Source of the DNA: a virus | DNA length: 42,233 bases | Reading direction: 5' to 3' (one strand) | Virus record (IMG/VR): IMGVR_UViG_3300003690_000218 | Span: 1-42,233 of that record | Part shown: one piece after another, positions 39,979-42,233 of the stretch | How positions within the stretch are numbered: position 1 is the first letter of the stretch | Layout of the letters: each line of letters opens with the position of its first letter | Program-made: the position numbers and the translations under genes | Notes under the pieces: model-generated | Seen by the model: only the letters and a program-made list of their open reading frames with translations | Told to the model about the DNA's origin: nothing | Databases searched by the model: none

Positions 39979-40333
39979 CGCTTACCTCTTTCTTGCTCCG
40001 TAACCGCGCCTCTCCGTAGTCAAGGGCTTTGTTGAGGGCGTGTGTTATCTCCATCTGTCCCCCGTCAGCATCCGACATTACCCGACAGGCCATCTCCTGA
40101 CCCTGTGAGGCCAGACCGATTCTGACTGCATTTTCAATTCTCAGGCGAGTTCCGGAAACCACAAACGCTGTCCTGGATTCCAGCGAAAGGTTTTCCCATA
40201 GATCCATCGTAACCATTCCCCCAGCGCGGAGAAACGCCTCCGATTCCTGCACAAGGACTTCTCTTGCATCTTCCGGAAGATCGCCTTCCTGCTGAAGAAG
40301 CCCGATGCCCAGCATGAACCGATCAACTGTCAT
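39956..40333 (-). CDS. Hypothetical helical protein in the tail module
   Basis: A 125-residue protein with GGGGAG 9 bases before the ATG. It contains DAREVLVQESEAFLRAGGMV, then NAVRIGLASQGQEMACRVMS and ALNKALDYGEARLRSKKEV. All-helical and charged. Likely a minor tail or assembly protein; no family assigned. Overlaps both neighbours. Confidence 0.5.
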   Translation of the reverse strand: MTVDRFMLGIGLLQQEGDLPEDAREVLVQESEAFLRAGGMVTMDLWENLSLESRTAFVVSGTRLRIENAVRIGLASQGQEMACRVMSDADGGQMEITHALNKALDYGEARLRSKKEVSGERLASM

Positions 40334-40941
40334 AGCGTCAAGTCTCCCCGCTTGCCCACATCGTAAAGCCGTCCGGAACTGTCCGGAATGGCCTGGAAGA
40401 CCACTCCGACTCCGATTTCTGCCTTGATGCTTAATTGTAGCATACTTGTCTCTTCGACAAGAGGGACCGCCTTGCGGATGAGTACCATCGGCTGTTCGTC
40501 CAGGGGGATGAAGGTGGTGGACCCCGCAGTCGGGTCGGTCTTCTCCACGCGGGGAGCGAACAACAGCTTCACAGATTGATCGGACATCTTGTACCCGGCC
40601 CTGTTCTCGCCCGCCCCGCTAACCCTTCCCTCGATAACCTTGTCTCCGCTGACTGAGCCTGTTGCCGTATTCGGGAAAACGGCGGCGAGGGCGTCGTTGT
40701 CAAGGTCTCGTATGACGAAGGCGAATAGTGCCGTGTCTCCCGTGTATACGGCTTCCACGGGCGTGGCGAACTCTTCCGCATAGATCAGGGAGGTCTTTAT
40801 GCCGAATCGAATCTCTGCGTCCCGCGTGACTCCAAGCGCCGTCCCCCCGTATGGAAACTGCGAAGAGTCGCTGATATCGGTGGGATCTACGCAAAGTCTT
40901 CCGCTGATATGAAGAATCTTTCTGACTTCGGCCAGGCTCAT
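40330..40941 (-). CDS. Tail tube (major tail) protein-like
   Basis: A 203-residue beta-rich protein with AAGGAG before the ATG. It begins with SGRLCVDPTDISDSSQFPYG, then RDAEIRFGIKTSLIYAEEFA, and ends VVFQAIPDSSGRLYDVGKRG. These are the typical landmarks of phage tail tube proteins as I recall them (early PYGGT, later AIPDSSGRLY). It would stack in hexamers to form the tail tube. No sheath gene is seen next to it. Confidence 0.65.
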   Translation of the reverse strand: MSLAEVRKILHISGRLCVDPTDISDSSQFPYGGTALGVTRDAEIRFGIKTSLIYAEEFATPVEAVYTGDTALFAFVIRDLDNDALAAVFPNTATGSVSGDKVIEGRVSGAGENRAGYKMSDQSVKLLFAPRVEKTDPTAGSTTFIPLDEQPMVLIRKAVPLVEETSMLQLSIKAEIGVGVVFQAIPDSSGRLYDVGKRGDLTL

Positions 40942-41699
40942 TCGGAGGCTCCTTCAAGGTAACGGGTCAATGGGTCGCCGGGAATATCATGCTCCAGGAT
41001 ACGCCTTATTTCATTCTCTGCCTTCTTCGTTATGAGAAGAAACGGACGGGGATTCACCGTGGTGACCAGTTGGCGTTTGTCCTTCTTCAAAAGGCCCCCC
41101 AGCTTGTTTACAGCCTTTGCCCGTTCCTTTGCAACCTTGTACTCAACGGTCCCCATCCCCTGGCGATAACCTCCCTTGTCGCGGGCTTTGTTTCGCTCTT
41201 CCCGAAATTTTCCCATCGCCTCCTCAATCCGCTCCTTCACCGCATCAGTCAGCATGAGAGGTTCGCTTTTACCGCCCCACTGCATCAGCCCTGCGTACCT
41301 GGATATGGCTCCGACCGCGCCGACTTCCACGACATACCGTCCCTTTATCGACATCCCCTTTTTTTTGTCCCAAAAATTCATAAGGTTGGTCGAACGGCGC
41401 AGGACAGGTCGGCGCTGGAAATCAAATGCCTTGATATTTTTTCTACCCTTGATGAAGTCGCTCACCACCCCGGCAATGTTGAGAACCGGGTCGCTCTGGT
41501 TGGGATATCGGACTTTCCATTTCGGTTCTCCGGCGAGCCCTTGATTTGCGAAGGATTGCTGGGTCTGACTTACGATGTAGGCTCCGATTTTCTTGAGCAT
41601 CGCCCGGGGGTCGGCCAGACGTTGGGAGACTTTGTTAAGCCACTTTACTTCCGCACCAAAGAGGGTCGGTTTCATTGTAAAGTGAGTCTTCGGAGCCAT
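40938..41699 (-). CDS. Virion morphogenesis protein, Mu gpG/HK97 gp10-like
   Basis: A 253-residue basic protein. It contains AYIVSQTQQSFANQGLAGEP, then GRYVVEVGAVGAISRYAGLM and NPRPFLLITKKAENEIRRIL, the RPFL...IxxxAxxxIxxxL end typical of the phage virion morphogenesis family (gpG). These proteins act at the head-tail interface or in tail completion. Position after the connector fits. Confidence 0.75.
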   Translation of the reverse strand: MAPKTHFTMKPTLFGAEVKWLNKVSQRLADPRAMLKKIGAYIVSQTQQSFANQGLAGEPKWKVRYPNQSDPVLNIAGVVSDFIKGRKNIKAFDFQRRPVLRRSTNLMNFWDKKKGMSIKGRYVVEVGAVGAISRYAGLMQWGGKSEPLMLTDAVKERIEEAMGKFREERNKARDKGGYRQGMGTVEYKVAKERAKAVNKLGGLLKKDKRQLVTTVNPRPFLLITKKAENEIRRILEHDIPGDPLTRYLEGASE

Positions 41700-41728
41700 T
41701 TATTATCGCCTTTGTTCCGTTTATCTTA

Positions 41729-42223
41729 TCACGTCCCGATCTGGTTTCCACCCCGATCCTCACCCTCGCCGGGCGCGTTCGGGATCAGGTCATCAAACCT
41801 GCGTCGATCGAAGTCAGGCCGCACGATCGCCTCACCGCGTTGCTCAGAGCTGGGAACAAGGATGGATCCCGTCTTGGGCATGACCCGATCCCGCCCGGTG
41901 ACTTTCGCCACGGCTTTCAGTCGCTCGATGTAATTGTTGTGGTTTTCCGTGGAGGAGGTTCCCCCGGCTCCCGTCCGGATCTGGAGCTTCGCGATCACGC
42001 CGTCGACGGCCACCGAATCGATCGCGGTAATGTCATTGCCGTCCGCCGACCAAGTGGCATAGTCGATCCCACAGTAAGTCCGAATGTCGCCCTGCACATC
42101 CGTGACCGCGGCCTCCCCTTTCGTGTCATTGACGGTGGTGGATTCCGGCGATTGCGGGTTCGTAAGATTGACCAGAAATTCCGTCCCGTATCGTGCCTGA
42201 ACCGCATCCCATATAACCGTCAT
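41729..42223 (-). CDS. Head-tail connector, gp36/DUF1320-like
   Basis: A 164-residue protein starting behind GGAGTAGG at the very edge of the window. WDAVQARYGTEFLVNLTNPQ, then AAVTDVQGDIRTYCGIDYAT and DSVAVDGVIAKLQIRTGAGG match the pattern of gp36-type connector proteins (FG-start helix, long helix, strand). It would seal the portal and dock the tail. The ribosome site lies in the last bases of the window. Confidence 0.7.
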   Translation of the reverse strand: MTVIWDAVQARYGTEFLVNLTNPQSPESTTVNDTKGEAAVTDVQGDIRTYCGIDYATWSADGNDITAIDSVAVDGVIAKLQIRTGAGGTSSTENHNNYIERLKAVAKVTGRDRVMPKTGSILVPSSEQRGEAIVRPDFDRRRFDDLIPNAPGEGEDRGGNQIGT

Positions 42224-42233
42224 AACCTACTCC

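Noticed and set aside
1-42233. Transposable Mu-like phage
   Set aside because: Head genes are Mu-like, but no transposase, target-activation ATPase, integrase or terminal repeats were found.

Overview
The window reads as a tailed double-stranded DNA phage genome (Caudoviricetes), close to complete or complete. It has a Mu-like head module (DUF935-type portal, MuF/SPP1 gp7 minor head protein, protease with nested scaffold, DUF2190-type decoration protein, gpT-like capsid, gp36-like connector, gpG-like morphogenesis protein), a long tail module without a recognisable sheath (so probably siphovirus-like), and a replication/recombination set. Base composition is moderately GC-rich. No host gene, tRNA, integrase, transposase, rRNA or CRISPR array was seen, and the host cannot be named from the sequence.

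Layout: almost everything is on the minus strand. From right to left, 42.2-31.4 kb is connector, tail tube, tail terminator, short tape measure and large tail proteins. 31.4-30.2 kb holds small membrane, lipoprotein and coiled-coil genes (putative lysis region), closed by a terminator at 30.1 kb. 30-25.4 kb holds tightly packed small genes, many Cys-rich. 25.4-19.6 kb holds exonuclease, Sak4-like recombinase, DUF669 SSB-like protein, RusA resolvase and a primase-polymerase/helicase. At 19.3-19.65 kb is an AT-rich block surrounded by GGTGAA repeats, a candidate origin. 16.6-19.2 kb is the only plus-strand island (five genes, including a metzincin-like and a possible cysteine-peptidase-like protein), ending in a strong terminator. 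16.2-12.7 kb holds more small minus-strand genes. 12.6-0 kb is terminase, portal, an ADP-ribosyltransferase, a zeta-toxin-like kinase, the minor head protein, the protease and scaffold, the capsid and accessory virion proteins. The left edge cuts a tail-fibre-like gene. Joining the right end to the left end closes that gene with an ATGA overlap onto the connector gene, so the sequence is probably a circularly permuted genome.

Two features stand out. First, at least nine near-identical promoter cassettes (TTGACA, 17-bp spacer, TATTAT-like box) carry a palindromic site of the form GCGAT-NN-ATCGC inside the spacer and are followed by a conserved short leader and ribosome-binding site. They are dispersed on both strands and should place most non-structural genes under one DNA-binding regulator. 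Second, the two predicted virion toxins or effectors between the portal and the minor head protein share an almost identical two-cysteine tag near the N-terminus, which may target them to the capsid.

The major capsid gene carries an apparent frameshift with possible internal loss, and no endolysin could be recognised.
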